The position numbers were made by a program, and so were the translations under genes. 64,000 nt of DNA, from NCBI RefSeq assembly GCF_006440675.2, contig NZ_CP083951.1, forward strand, positions 1,116,001-1,180,000. Reading direction: 5' to 3'. Under the pieces are notes generated by a model that was given only the letters and a program-made list of their open reading frames with translations, did no database searches and was not told where the DNA came from. How positions within the stretch are numbered: the first letter of the stretch is position 1; each line of letters starts with the position of its first letter. Origin of the DNA: Mesorhizobium sp. B2-8-5. GTDB taxonomy: Bacteria; Pseudomonadota; Alphaproteobacteria; Rhizobiales; Rhizobiaceae. Positions 1 through 8,787 of the stretch are shown here, piece after piece.

Positions 1-1083
1 CGAGATGGCCGCCAACCCGCCGCGCAACTCCGCTTCCTTCGGCCAGCCGAAGCCGAGGCGGAAGAAGCGTTTCGGCATCTCGAACCAGTGGCCGGGACCG
101 ACATAGGTGCCATGCTCCTCCAGCAGCCTTGTGTAGAACTTGTCGAGGTCGAAGCCGGCATCGACGTTGAGCCGCGGGAAGCCGACGACACCACCTTGCG
201 GCCGCACCCAGTCGACGAGAGGTTCGCCTTCGATCCAGGCCTGGACGATGTCGCGGCGCCTGGTCATTTCGGGGAGAAGCGAGGCGAGAAAGGCGTCACG
301 GCGTTCGAGCGTGATGCGGGCGATCGCCTCGTCGATGACGCTGCCGCAGATGCCGATCTGCTCCTTGGCGGCGAGGAAGGTTTCCTGCAGCTCCGGATCG
401 CGGGTGACCAGCCAGCCGATGCGGATGCCCGGAATGCCGAACGCCTTGGACAGCGAGCAGACGCTGATCGCGCTTGGGCTGAGCGAGGCCGCCGCCGGCA
501 GGCGTTCGCCGTAGGAGAGGTCGCGATAGGTCTCGTCGACCAGCAGCCGGCACTTGTGATGTTCGGCGAGCGTAATCAACGCGTCGAGATCGGCGCGTGT
601 CATCATCGTGCCGGTCGGGTTGTGCGGGCAGGTGACGCTGATCAGTTTCGTGTTCGGCCGCAGCTCTGCCTTCACAAGGTCGATGTCGACGGCAAAGCCC
701 TGGTCGAAATCGAGATCGACATAGGAGATGGCGCAGCCGATCGCCTTCGGCGTCTCGATGTTGGTGGCGTAGTTCGGCCGCACGACCACGAGATGGTCGC
801 TGGCCGAAAGCAGCGCGGTGGCGATGATGAACAGCGCGCCGGCCGCGCCCGCGGTCACAAGCACATCGTCGGGAGAAACGCCGTTGTCCTGCCCGGCGAT
901 CAGCGCGCGCAAGTCCTTGTCGCCGCGATGCTCGCCATAGAACAAGGTGAGGTCGGGCAGCGCGAGGCCGATGTCGGACAGTTTCTGGTCGGCGATCGAG
1001 CTTTCGGAAAGGTTGTAACGGATGCGGCCGTAGCCGTATTCCTCCGGCGCTTCCTTCTCGATCACCATCCTGGCGTAGTTCAT
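1..1083 (-). CDS. PLP-dependent aminotransferase, class I/II (3' end outside window)
   Basis: Fold-type I aminotransferase. Reading from the ATG at 1083, which has a GGGGA Shine-Dalgarno, the frame stays open to the window edge, so the C-terminus is missing. Visible family landmarks are NPTG near residue 165 (substrate and PLP contact), DETY near 193, and SLSKAFG with the presumed Schiff-base lysine at about 213, followed by a GIRIGW stretch typical of aspartate/alanine-type enzymes. The amino-acid substrate cannot be told from sequence alone. It is followed upstream by a repeat-bearing spacer and appears to be a single-gene unit. Confidence 0.85.
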   Translation of the reverse strand, partial: MNYARMVIEKEAPEEYGYGRIRYNLSESSIADQKLSDIGLALPDLTLFYGEHRGDKDLRALIAGQDNGVSPDDVLVTAGAAGALFIIATALLSASDHLVVVRPNYATNIETPKAIGCAISYVDLDFDQGFAVDIDLVKAELRPNTKLISVTCPHNPTGTMMTRADLDALITLAEHHKCRLLVDETYRDLSYGERLPAAASLSPSAISVCSLSKAFGIPGIRIGWLVTRDPELQETFLAAKEQIGICGSVIDEAIARITLERRDAFLASLLPEMTRRRDIVQAWIEGEPLVDWVRPQGGVVGFPRLNVDAGFDLDKFYTRLLEEHGTYVGPGHWFEMPKRFFRLGFGWPKEAELRGGLAAIS

Positions 1084-1111
1084 GGCTATGTTCCCCAGCG
1101 GTTGATCGTTC

Positions 1112-1190
1112 ATGGAAACGACAAACCGATCGTCCTGTTTGCAATTCCGGACGCTTCACGCTTTTCCTGGAATTGCTCTGGTCTCCGGCC
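1112..1190. repeat. Dispersed intergenic repeat, family D, copy 1
   Basis: A degenerate copy of an intergenic palindromic repeat. It shares the core GCAATTCCGGACG and the end CTTTTCCTGGAATTGCTCT with copies at 12.2 and 17.5 kb. The two ends, GCAATTCC and GGAATTGC, are inverted and can pair. It lies between the aminotransferase start and the mucR stop. Confidence 0.7.
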
Positions 1191-1273
1191 GTATCCAAGC
1201 CATAAAAGCAGGAAGCCTGCCAAGGCGGATTCCTCGGCAGGCTTGCTTAAACCATTGGTGCAGGCGCGTTATT

Positions 1274-1735
1274 TCAGGCCGTCGCCTTGGCCTTCCTGCC
1301 CTTTGCGGGCTTCGCCGGCACCGGTTCCGCCTTGCGGCCGAGGCCGATCGACTTGGCGAGCTGCGAGCGCGACGCCGCATAGTTGGGCGCGACCATCGGG
1401 TAATCCACGGGGAGGCCCCATTTGGTGCGGTAGGCTTCGGGCGTCAGGCCGAAATGCACGCCGATATGGCGCTTCAGCGATTTGAACTTCTTCCCGTCCT
1501 CGAGGCAGATGATGTAATCCGGCGTCACCGAGCGCCTGGGATTGACGGCGGGAACCGGCGGGGGCGCCGCGGGCTCCGCCGGCCGGCTTATCCCGCCGAT
1601 CGAGGAGGCGACGCTGGCGATCAGTTCGCCCAGGCCCGAAGCAGGCAGGCGGTTTTTCGCGACATAAGCCGATACGATGTGAGCGGTGAGCTCGAGCAGG
1701 TCGACTTCCCTGGCTGTGCTGGTGTCCTCGTCCAC
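1274..1735 (-). CDS. mucR: MucR/Ros-family zinc-finger transcriptional regulator
   Basis: A 153-aa H-NS-like regulator of the Ros/MucR family, which in rhizobia and Brucella controls exopolysaccharide, motility and cell-cycle genes by binding AT-rich DNA. The N-terminal half (about residues 1-60) resembles the MucR oligomerisation region, followed by an Ala/Pro linker. The zinc-finger motif is CLEDGKKFKSLKRHIGVH, giving Cys-x2-Asp-x9-His-x3-His, then TPEAYRTKWGLP, which is highly typical. The second ligand is Asp instead of Cys, as in many MucR proteins. The AT-rich 200 bp upstream (1736-1943) would suit autoregulation. Confidence 0.93.
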   Translation of the reverse strand: MDEDTSTAREVDLLELTAHIVSAYVAKNRLPASGLGELIASVASSIGGISRPAEPAAPPPVPAVNPRRSVTPDYIICLEDGKKFKSLKRHIGVHFGLTPEAYRTKWGLPVDYPMVAPNYAASRSQLAKSIGLGRKAEPVPAKPAKGRKAKATA

Positions 1736-1943
1736 GTAGTCCCTCCATATTGCCGCAAGGCCGCGAAAACGCTGCGGTCTTCGCGGTGTGTAATGTCAAA
1801 GCGCCGCGAGCGTTGTTTTGCGAATCCGGAAAGGTGCTTGGCGCCGCAGGCCCGCGAATTCCTAGTCGGCAAATCTGCGCGACGCAATGATCTGTCGTGT
1901 CATTACACGCTGTTTTGAACAATTATACTGAAATGTAACAATA

Positions 1944-2648
1944 TCAGACGATCAGCGCCTTGTCGCGCCATAGTCGAAATCCACCCGCGAAAGCGCGAGT
2001 GTTGTCGCCGCGCCGGGATTTTTCAGGCAATTCATCTAGCTTGTCGACATTGCCGCCGCCGATCACGACATAGTCCGGCTGCAAGGCGGCGCGAAGCCTG
2101 TCGACCACGTCGAATACGTATTTGCGCCATCTCTTCTTCCCGCGCTTTACCAAGCCGCGCTCGCCGACATAATCCTCGAAACTGGCGCCTTTTTTGTAGG
2201 GCAGGTGGGCAAGTTCCATGGGCTGCCCGACATTCTTGATGATCATGGCGGCGCCCAGGCCCGTGCCAAGGCCGAGGAAGAGCATGCGGCCGCCGTCATA
2301 GCTGCCGATCGCCTGCATCAGCGCGTCGTTGACGAGCTTCACCGGCTTGCCGAAGGCGGCGGTGAAATCATAGCCGTTCCAGCCCTTGCCGAGATTGAAG
2401 GGGTCGAGCGAGGGCTTGTTGTCGCGCACGGGACCGGGATAGCCCATCGAGATGACGTCGTAGTCCAGGTCCTCCGCCAGTTTCTTCACCGAAGCGACGA
2501 CCTGGTCAGGGGTCAGGTTCGGCCCGGACGCGACGCGGCGCATCTCGCCGCCGGCGCTGGTGAGGATTTTTACATGCGATCCACCGACATCGATGGCGAG
2601 CACGATCGGATCGCTGCTCGCCGCGGCGGTTTTTGCTGTCTTCGCCAT
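1944..2648 (-). CDS. ppgK: Polyphosphate glucokinase (ROK family)
   Basis: Phosphorylates glucose to glucose-6-phosphate, in this ROK branch using polyphosphate and/or ATP. The N-terminal phosphate loop is AIDVGGSHVKIL, the catalytic Asp lies in LVNDALMQAIG, and GLGTGLGAAMI is the second phosphate motif. The start was set at the ATG at 2648 because a GGGGAGGACGGG ribosome site precedes it; an in-frame ATG 42 nt upstream lies inside the zwf end. Last gene of a four-gene minus-strand set (glucoamylase, gnd, zwf, this gene) with 16 bp to zwf, supplying the substrate for the zwf product. Confidence 0.88.
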   Translation of the reverse strand: MAKTAKTAAASSDPIVLAIDVGGSHVKILTSAGGEMRRVASGPNLTPDQVVASVKKLAEDLDYDVISMGYPGPVRDNKPSLDPFNLGKGWNGYDFTAAFGKPVKLVNDALMQAIGSYDGGRMLFLGLGTGLGAAMIIKNVGQPMELAHLPYKKGASFEDYVGERGLVKRGKKRWRKYVFDVVDRLRAALQPDYVVIGGGNVDKLDELPEKSRRGDNTRAFAGGFRLWRDKALIV

Positions 2649-2664
2649 CCCGTCCTCCCCGAAG

Positions 2665-4041
2665 TTACTTGCTCGGATTGATCCAGCCATCGGGCGGGCC
2701 GAAGCCGTTCATGGCATCGGCCGGCCCCCAGGTCTTGGGCGCATAGATTGCCGGCGCCGTGGTGTCGCCAAGCACCGGGCCGACGATGCGCCAGGCAAGC
2801 TCGGCCGCGTCCTGGCGCGTGAAGAGCTGGCCGTTGCCGTTCATGGCGTCGCCGATCAGCCGCTCATAGGGCGGCATGTCGCCCTTGGTGTCGTCGAGCG
2901 CGGTCAGCTCAACCTGCTCGCCGATCATGTCGTCGCCGGCGACCTTGCGCTGGGCGCCGATCGAGATCGCCACCTGCGGGTCGATGCGGAAGCGCACATA
3001 ATTGGCGTCGCCCGGCTTGATCGGGTCGAAGACGTCGAGCGGCGGCCGCTTCATACGCACGATCACCTCGGTGGCGTGCACCGGCATGTTCTTGCCGGCG
3101 CGGATGAAGAAAGGCACGTCCTGCCAGCGCCATGTGTCGACGAAGAAGCGCACCGCCGCGAAGGTCTCGACCGGCGAGTTGGGCCTGACGCCCGGTTCGG
3201 CCAGATAGCCGTCGAACTGGCCACGCACGACATCGCCCTTGGTCAGCGTGCGAATGGCGCGCAGCACCTGCACCTTCTCGTCGATCAAGTCGTCGGCCGA
3301 GCGGCCGACCGGCGGTTCCATGGCCAAAAGCAGCAGGATGTTGAGCAGGTGGTTCTCGATCACGTCGCGGATGCAGCCGACATCGTCATAGAATTTGCCT
3401 CGGCCCTCGATGCCAAAATCCTCAGCCATGGTGATCTGCACGCTTTCGACGAAGTTGCGGTTCCAGATCGGCTCGAGGAAGGCGTTGGCGAAGCGGAAAT
3501 AGAGCAGGTTCTGGATCGCTTCCTTGCCGAGATAGTGGTCGATGCGGAAGATCGACTGTTCGTCGAACACCAGATGCAGCACCCGGTTCAGCCAGCGCGC
3601 CGACTGCAGATCGTGGCCGAACGGCTTTTCCACCATCAGCCGCGCGCCGCGCGCGGTGCCGGACTGCTCCAGTCCTTGGACGACGGTTTCGAACATGGTC
3701 GGGGGGACGGCCATGTAGTGCAGCGGCCGCTGCGCGGAACCCAGCGCCGTCTTCAGCTTCTCGAAGGTCGCGCCGTCGCGGTAGTCGCCGCTGACATAGC
3801 GCAGCAGCGAGGCGAGCTTGGCAAAGACCCTGTCGTCGATCGAACCCAGCGCCGTGACGATGCCGTCGCGGGCGCGGTCCACCAGTTTGGGGAGTTCCCA
3901 GGGGTCGAAGGCGACGCCGATCACCGGCTCGGTCAGCGTCCCCTTGGCGACCATCTGGTAGAGCGCCGGGAAAATCTTCTTGTGCGCAAGGTCGCCGGTC
4001 GCTCCGAAAAGCACCAGCGTGTCGGACCTCTCCTGGCTCAT
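2665..4041 (-). CDS. zwf: Glucose-6-phosphate 1-dehydrogenase
   Basis: First enzyme of the oxidative pentose phosphate and Entner-Doudoroff pathways: glucose-6-phosphate to 6-phosphogluconolactone. 458 aa, slightly shorter than the usual 485-495. The nucleotide-binding start is [20 protein letters not shown], and the active-site signature RIDHYLGKE is intact with the catalytic His further on. The start ATG has GGGGAGAAACGGC upstream. It lies 13 bp after gnd and 16 bp before the glucokinase. No 6-phosphogluconolactonase gene is present in this set, unlike many zwf-pgl-edd operons. Confidence 0.95.
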   Translation of the reverse strand: MSQERSDTLVLFGATGDLAHKKIFPALYQMVAKGTLTEPVIGVAFDPWELPKLVDRARDGIVTALGSIDDRVFAKLASLLRYVSGDYRDGATFEKLKTALGSAQRPLHYMAVPPTMFETVVQGLEQSGTARGARLMVEKPFGHDLQSARWLNRVLHLVFDEQSIFRIDHYLGKEAIQNLLYFRFANAFLEPIWNRNFVESVQITMAEDFGIEGRGKFYDDVGCIRDVIENHLLNILLLLAMEPPVGRSADDLIDEKVQVLRAIRTLTKGDVVRGQFDGYLAEPGVRPNSPVETFAAVRFFVDTWRWQDVPFFIRAGKNMPVHATEVIVRMKRPPLDVFDPIKPGDANYVRFRIDPQVAISIGAQRKVAGDDMIGEQVELTALDDTKGDMPPYERLIGDAMNGNGQLFTRQDAAELAWRIVGPVLGDTTAPAIYAPKTWGPADAMNGFGPPDGWINPSK

Positions 4042-4054
4042 GCCGTTTCTCCCC

Positions 4055-5062
4055 TCACGCCTTCGGCTTTTCGATATGGCCGCCGAAGGCGTAGCGCATG
4101 GCGGACAAAAGCTTGTCGGCGAATTGCGATTCGCCCTGCGAGGAGAAGCGGTCGAACAGCGCCGAGGACAGCACCGGCGCCGGGACGCCGGTGTCGATCG
4201 CCGCCTTCAGCGTCCAGCGGCCTTCGCCGGAATCGGAGACGCGGCCGCCGAACTGGGCGAGCGCCGGATCGCTCTTCAACGCGCCGGCGGTGAGATCGAG
4301 CAGCCAGGAGCCGATGACGCTGCCGTGCCGCCAGACCTCGGCGACGGCGGGCAAGTCGACGTCGAACTGGTAGTATTGCGGGTTTTCCAGCGGGCTGGTC
4401 TCGGCGTCCGCGGTGCGCTGCCTTTTGCCGGCATTGGCCGACTTCAGGATGTTCATGCCCTCGGCATAGGCGGCCATGACGCCGTATTCGATGCCGTTAT
4501 GCACCATCTTGACGAAGTGGCCGGCGCCGCTCGGCCCGCAATGGAGATAGCCGAAGGGCGCCGTGCCGGCATCCTTGGGAGGGTTGGCGCCCGCATCGGC
4601 GCCTGGCGCCAGCGTGGCGAAGACCGAATCGAGATGCTTAACCGCATCGTCGGGGCCGCCGATCATCAGGCAGTAACCCCGCTCCAGGCCCCAGACGCCG
4701 CCGCTGGTGCCGACATCGACGAAGTTGATGCCTTTCACCGCCAGCTTCGCCGCCTGGTCGACGGCATCGTGGTAGTAGGAATTGCCGCCGTCGATGATGA
4801 TGTCGCCCGGCTCCATCAGTGCTGCGACCTGGTCGACGATCTTGCCGGTGATCGCGGCCGGCAGCATCAGCCAGGCGCAGCGCGGCTTGGCGAGCTTGCC
4901 GACGAATTCCTCCAGCGAGGCCGCGCCAATGGCGCCGTCCTTGACCATGCCGGCGACGCTTGCCGAATTGATGTCGTAGACGACGCATTCATGGCCGTCG
5001 CGCATCAGGCGCCGCACCATGTTGGCGCCCATCCTGCCCAGTCCCATCATTCCGATCTGCAT
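4055..5062 (-). CDS. gnd: 6-phosphogluconate dehydrogenase, decarboxylating (short GntZ/YqeC type)
   Basis: Oxidises 6-phosphogluconate to ribulose-5-phosphate and CO2. 335 aa, the short form, versus about 470 for the E. coli type. The Rossmann motif is [15 protein letters not shown]. The beta-2 strand ends in VVYDINSAS; an acidic residue there (YD rather than the NR of NADP enzymes) suggests NAD preference, as reported for the short class. Also visible are GGNSYYHDA and the substrate motif [15 protein letters not shown]. The start is the ATG at 5062, immediately before the Rossmann fold; the frame is open 99 nt upstream but that part overlaps the glucoamylase end. Confidence 0.93.
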   Translation of the reverse strand: MQIGMMGLGRMGANMVRRLMRDGHECVVYDINSASVAGMVKDGAIGAASLEEFVGKLAKPRCAWLMLPAAITGKIVDQVAALMEPGDIIIDGGNSYYHDAVDQAAKLAVKGINFVDVGTSGGVWGLERGYCLMIGGPDDAVKHLDSVFATLAPGADAGANPPKDAGTAPFGYLHCGPSGAGHFVKMVHNGIEYGVMAAYAEGMNILKSANAGKRQRTADAETSPLENPQYYQFDVDLPAVAEVWRHGSVIGSWLLDLTAGALKSDPALAQFGGRVSDSGEGRWTLKAAIDTGVPAPVLSSALFDRFSSQGESQFADKLLSAMRYAFGGHIEKPKA

Positions 5063-5118
5063 GGTTTCATCCCGATTGCTTGAGGAAAGAAGAAATCTAC
5101 TGGCCCTGTTGCGTCGAT

Positions 5119-7527
5119 TTATGACGCGTCGATGCCGACGCTGAAGTCGACATTCTCCCAACGCATCGCCCCGGGCCAGAAAAAAGTGAAGACGATGGTG
5201 GTTCCCGGCCGCAGGCGGCTAACGGGCAAATCCACCAGATGAATGCCGAACGCATTTTCGGCCGTCCTGCTGTCCTGCACGGTCAGCCATTTGTCGCTGC
5301 TCCAATGGACGACGCCGGGCGCCGACAATTCGACGCGAAGGGCCTTGCCGGCGGGAATGGAGCGGATCTTGTTGTTGAAGCGCCAGATCCGTCGCGGCGA
5401 GACCGTCTTGCCCTTGATGTAGCGCTCGACGCCCTGCGGCGGCAGGTCGAAGACGGCGCCGTCGCGCAGCGAGCGCAACAGCTTGATGTGCTCGGCATGC
5501 GCCCAGACCAGCGGCATGGCGCTGCCAGAAGGGGCGCCCAGCCGCAATTCACGGTCCGGCATGTCCGGGCGATCCCAGACCTGTTCCGGCAGAAGGCCGC
5601 CGACGCCCGCCGAGCGTTCGAAAGTCTCAAGCAGTTGCGCCGCTTTGTCCTTGCGGCCGGCGGCCAACTCGTAATGGGCGCGCTCGCCGGCAAGCAACGG
5701 CCACGGCCGCCCCCGGCCGGTGCCGTCGAAGGGTGCCCCGTCCTCATGCTCTCCATAGCCGTCGCCGGTATAGCGGTACCAGAGCGGCCCTTGCGGCAGG
5801 TCGCGGCGCAGCTCGGCGTCGATCGCCTTGACGGTGTTGAGGATGCGCGGATCGTCAGCGGCTCTGAGCCCGAAACGCACCAGCGCCAGGGCATCCGGGC
5901 TGATGATGGCCTCGGCCGGTCTGTCGGTATCGGCCGGCGGCCGGTTCTTGATCGGCACGAAGCCGTTCTTCGGCGACGCGGCGCCGCCATCGTCGGGCGG
6001 GGCGATACGGACATAATAGCCTTCGATGCCCGCCCTGGCGCTTGCCGGGGTGCCGGTGACATAGGTCCAGCGCTCGATCTGGTCGTTCCAGCAATCGGCG
6101 ATCTCGCGCAGGTAGTTTGCCGGCTCATTTTTACCGGAGGCGTCCAGCATGTCGGCAGCTGCGAGCAATGCGGCTATTTCCACGGCCAGCGTGAACGGGC
6201 TGTAGCCGGCGTCCTCTTCCCAGCGATCCTCGCCGGTGACCGGGCCGTTGCGCACGACATAGGCGGCCGCGTTCTCGATCATCGCCAGGAAGTCGGCGAG
6301 CTTCGACTTCGGCAGGTGACCGGCGCGGCGCAACGCATCGGCAAGCAGCAGCGGAAAGGCGCATTCGTCCATCTGGATGCCGGGCCAATAGGCGGTCCCG
6401 TCGGACCAGCAATTCTGCGGCCAATGGCCGTCCGGCTGCTGGATCGAACGCAGATAGGTGAGGATCTGCAGCGCCTGCCTGCCGTCGCCGGCGGCGAGGA
6501 AGCCGCCCGCCGTCTCGACCAGGTCGCGCGGCCAGACGAGGTGATAGCCGCCGAGATCGTCGTCGCCCTTGTTGAAACCCCAGGGGATCGACAGGCTGGC
6601 GACCGCGGCGCCGGGCCTTGCGAGGGAGAGATGCGTCGCCAGCACCGCGCTGCTGACGCGGTAGGCGTTCAGACCGGAGGCGGCGTGACGGTCGAGTCTT
6701 TCCAGCCCTGCCTGGAATGTCCGCCAGGTCTCGACATAGGTTTTCGCCGCCGGCTCGAAACCCTGTTGCAGGCTTGCAAGCGCAAGGTCGGCGGCTTCCT
6801 CCGGCGAAGCGCCGAAGCCCAGCGCCAGCAAGGCAACCGTCTTGCCGGCCGAAAAGCCGATCTCGCCGGTCAGCGCGACATTGCCGTTTTCGGCCGCCCG
6901 GCTGGAGGGATCGAGCCCGCCATTGTCGTGCAACTGCTGCCAGCCGTCGGAGAAGCCGACATAGCCGGCCGAGCAGGCGCCCCAGGGCAGGGAAGAGGCG
7001 AGCGCGAGCGAGACGCCGCGTCCGGTGGCGAAAAGAATGCGCTGTCCCTTGTGCTCGCCGATCCAGGCGGTGTTGCCCATGCCGGCATTGACGAGATGCG
7101 GCGCCAGCAGCGCGTAGACGCGGTAATCGGCAGCCTGGCCCTTGAGGACGGTGAAACTGGTTTCCTGCAGCAGGACTGCTCGTTTCGGATCCGTAACAAT
7201 GCGCTTTTCAATCCTGTAGGCACCGTCGGAAGCAATGTTGGTCAGCCGGTAGCCAGGGACACCGTCCTCGAAAGGTTCGACGGTGTGGGCCGCATCGCGC
7301 TTCTCTTCGGAAAAATAGCCGCCGGGACCGGTCACGACCAGCCCCAGGTCACGCGTGCAGGCGCTGTCGAGGCGCGGATAATAGATCTCGTTCAGAATGC
7401 CGTGACTGATGGTGAACCAGAGCGGGCTTTTTGCCGAAAGCGCGGTGCCGACACCGCTTTTGGCGCTTGATGTCCAGCGTGCCGGTATTCCGGGCGCGCC
7501 TCGAGCAACGGTCGGCGTCACTGCCAT
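5119..7527 (-). CDS. Glucan 1,4-alpha-glucosidase (glucoamylase, GH15)
   Basis: 802 aa. Releases beta-D-glucose from the ends of alpha-1,4-glucans. An N-terminal beta-sandwich region (about residues 1-270, with NEIYYPRLDSACTRD) precedes the (alpha/alpha)6 barrel. Barrel landmarks are WPRDLVETAGGFLAAGD, WPGIQMDECAFPLLLADAL (contains the proposed general-acid Glu) and GLLPEQVWD (proposed general-base Glu). No signal peptide is seen, so it is probably cytoplasmic and acts on glycogen or imported maltodextrin. It heads the minus-strand set glucoamylase-gnd-zwf-glucokinase, with 56 bp to gnd. Confidence 0.92.
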   Translation of the reverse strand: MAVTPTVARGAPGIPARWTSSAKSGVGTALSAKSPLWFTISHGILNEIYYPRLDSACTRDLGLVVTGPGGYFSEEKRDAAHTVEPFEDGVPGYRLTNIASDGAYRIEKRIVTDPKRAVLLQETSFTVLKGQAADYRVYALLAPHLVNAGMGNTAWIGEHKGQRILFATGRGVSLALASSLPWGACSAGYVGFSDGWQQLHDNGGLDPSSRAAENGNVALTGEIGFSAGKTVALLALGFGASPEEAADLALASLQQGFEPAAKTYVETWRTFQAGLERLDRHAASGLNAYRVSSAVLATHLSLARPGAAVASLSIPWGFNKGDDDLGGYHLVWPRDLVETAGGFLAAGDGRQALQILTYLRSIQQPDGHWPQNCWSDGTAYWPGIQMDECAFPLLLADALRRAGHLPKSKLADFLAMIENAAAYVVRNGPVTGEDRWEEDAGYSPFTLAVEIAALLAAADMLDASGKNEPANYLREIADCWNDQIERWTYVTGTPASARAGIEGYYVRIAPPDDGGAASPKNGFVPIKNRPPADTDRPAEAIISPDALALVRFGLRAADDPRILNTVKAIDAELRRDLPQGPLWYRYTGDGYGEHEDGAPFDGTGRGRPWPLLAGERAHYELAAGRKDKAAQLLETFERSAGVGGLLPEQVWDRPDMPDRELRLGAPSGSAMPLVWAHAEHIKLLRSLRDGAVFDLPPQGVERYIKGKTVSPRRIWRFNNKIRSIPAGKALRVELSAPGVVHWSSDKWLTVQDSRTAENAFGIHLVDLPVSRLRPGTTIVFTFFWPGAMRWENVDFSVGIDAS

Positions 7528-7645
7528 GCAATCTGTCTCCTGCCCGTGTTCCTAGACCATGACGCGGCGGCTTATCAATCGTCGCACCGCAAGTTGATCG
7601 ACGGCGCCAAGGCTTTGCAGTTGACAGCTTGCGGTTCGTCTGAAT

Positions 7646-7656
7646 TTGTCTGACAA
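7646..7656. promoter_or_regulatory. GntR/FCD-like operator dyad upstream of sugar SBP
   Basis: TTGTCTGACAA is a perfect 5-bp-arm dyad around one base. It fits the TNGTNNNACNA pattern described for FadR-type GntR regulators. It lies 68 bp upstream of the SBP start codon in an AT-rich stretch of the 196-bp divergent spacer. No GntR gene is in the window, so any regulator would act from elsewhere. Confidence 0.35.
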
Positions 7657-7723
7657 TAGATAAAAAACAGGGACTGCACGTAACGATCATCAGGCAATAT
7701 CAGCAACCTCGGGAGGAACCGAC

Positions 7724-8740
7724 ATGAAAAAACTGCTCGCATTGAGTGCACTTGCGGCGATGCTCGCCTCGGGCACCGCGCTTGCCGACACCAGCGGCAA
7801 GAAGATCGCCTTCTCCAACAATTATGCCGGCAATTCGTGGCGCCAGGCGATGCTCGACAGCTACGGCATCGTCACCAAGAAGGCGGTCGACGACAAGATC
7901 GTCGCCGCAGCGGACGTCTTCACCACCGCCGACAAGGAAGTGCCGACCCAAGCCGCGCAGGTGCAGAACCTGATCCTGCAGGGCTATGACGCCATCGTCA
8001 TCAACGCCGCCTCGCCGGATGCGCTCAACGGCGCCATCAAGCAGGCCTGCGATGCCGGCATCACCGTCGTCTCCTTCGACGGTACTGTCACCGAACCCTG
8101 CGCCTACCGCGTCGTCGTCGACTTCAAGGACATGGGCAAGCAGGAAGTCGAGCAGATGGCCAAGTTCCAGCCCAAGGGCGGCAATCTGCTGGAAATCCGC
8201 GGTCTCGCCGGCACCTCGATCGACGATGCCATCCATGCCGGCATCCTCGAGGGCGTCGCCGCCCATCCGGAGTTCAAGATCGTCGGTTCGGTGACCGGCG
8301 ACTGGGACCAGACCACGGCGCAGAAGGCGGTGGCGACCATCCTGCCGTCGCTGCCCGATGTCGTCGGCATCGTCGACCAGGGCGGTGACGGCTATGGCGC
8401 CGCGCAGGCCTTCGCCGCAGCCGGCAAGCCGCGCCCGACCATCATCATGGGCAACCGCCAGGACGAGCTGAAGTGGTGGAAGGAGCAGAAGGAAAAGGAC
8501 GGCTACCAGACCTGGTCGGCCTCGATCGCGCCCGGCGTGTCGACGCTGGCCTTCTGGGTGGCGCAGCAGGTGCTCGACGGCCGCAAGGACATCCCGCACG
8601 ATCTTCTGGTGCCCTATCTGGCCTTCACCCAGGACGATTTCGAGGCCGCGCTGCCGAACATCAAGGAAGGCGGCGTCGCCACCCACGAATACACGCAGGA
8701 AGACGCCATCGCGGCGATCAAGGCCAACATCAAGCAATAG
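7724..8740 (+). CDS. Sugar ABC transporter, periplasmic substrate-binding protein (ribose/RbsB type)
   Basis: 338 aa, periplasmic. The N-terminal signal peptide MKKLLALSALAAMLASGTALA has a cleavage site after ALA. The mature protein has the type I periplasmic binding fold of the Peripla_BP_4 group, with motifs such as NLILQGYDAIVINAASPDAL and VVSFDGTV. The start has a strong GGGAGGAACC ribosome site. First gene of a four-gene operon (SBP, fused ATPase, two permeases). The ligand cannot be read from sequence; a pentose, hexose or related polyol is the usual choice. A small GGGC/GCCC hairpin follows the stop codon. Confidence 0.88.
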   Translation: MKKLLALSALAAMLASGTALADTSGKKIAFSNNYAGNSWRQAMLDSYGIVTKKAVDDKIVAAADVFTTADKEVPTQAAQVQNLILQGYDAIVINAASPDALNGAIKQACDAGITVVSFDGTVTEPCAYRVVVDFKDMGKQEVEQMAKFQPKGGNLLEIRGLAGTSIDDAIHAGILEGVAAHPEFKIVGSVTGDWDQTTAQKAVATILPSLPDVVGIVDQGGDGYGAAQAFAAAGKPRPTIIMGNRQDELKWWKEQKEKDGYQTWSASIAPGVSTLAFWVAQQVLDGRKDIPHDLLVPYLAFTQDDFEAALPNIKEGGVATHEYTQEDAIAAIKANIKQ

Positions 8741-8787
8741 TGGTGGGCAGGTTGCCGCCCGCATCGCCAACCGGATAAAAGTTGAGG

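Noticed and set aside
5239-7470. 743-aa open frame opposite the glucoamylase gene
   Set aside because: The minus-strand GH15 protein has complete domains and motifs here. The plus-strand frame is an Arg/Gly/Ala-rich shadow typical of GC-rich DNA with no recognisable domain.
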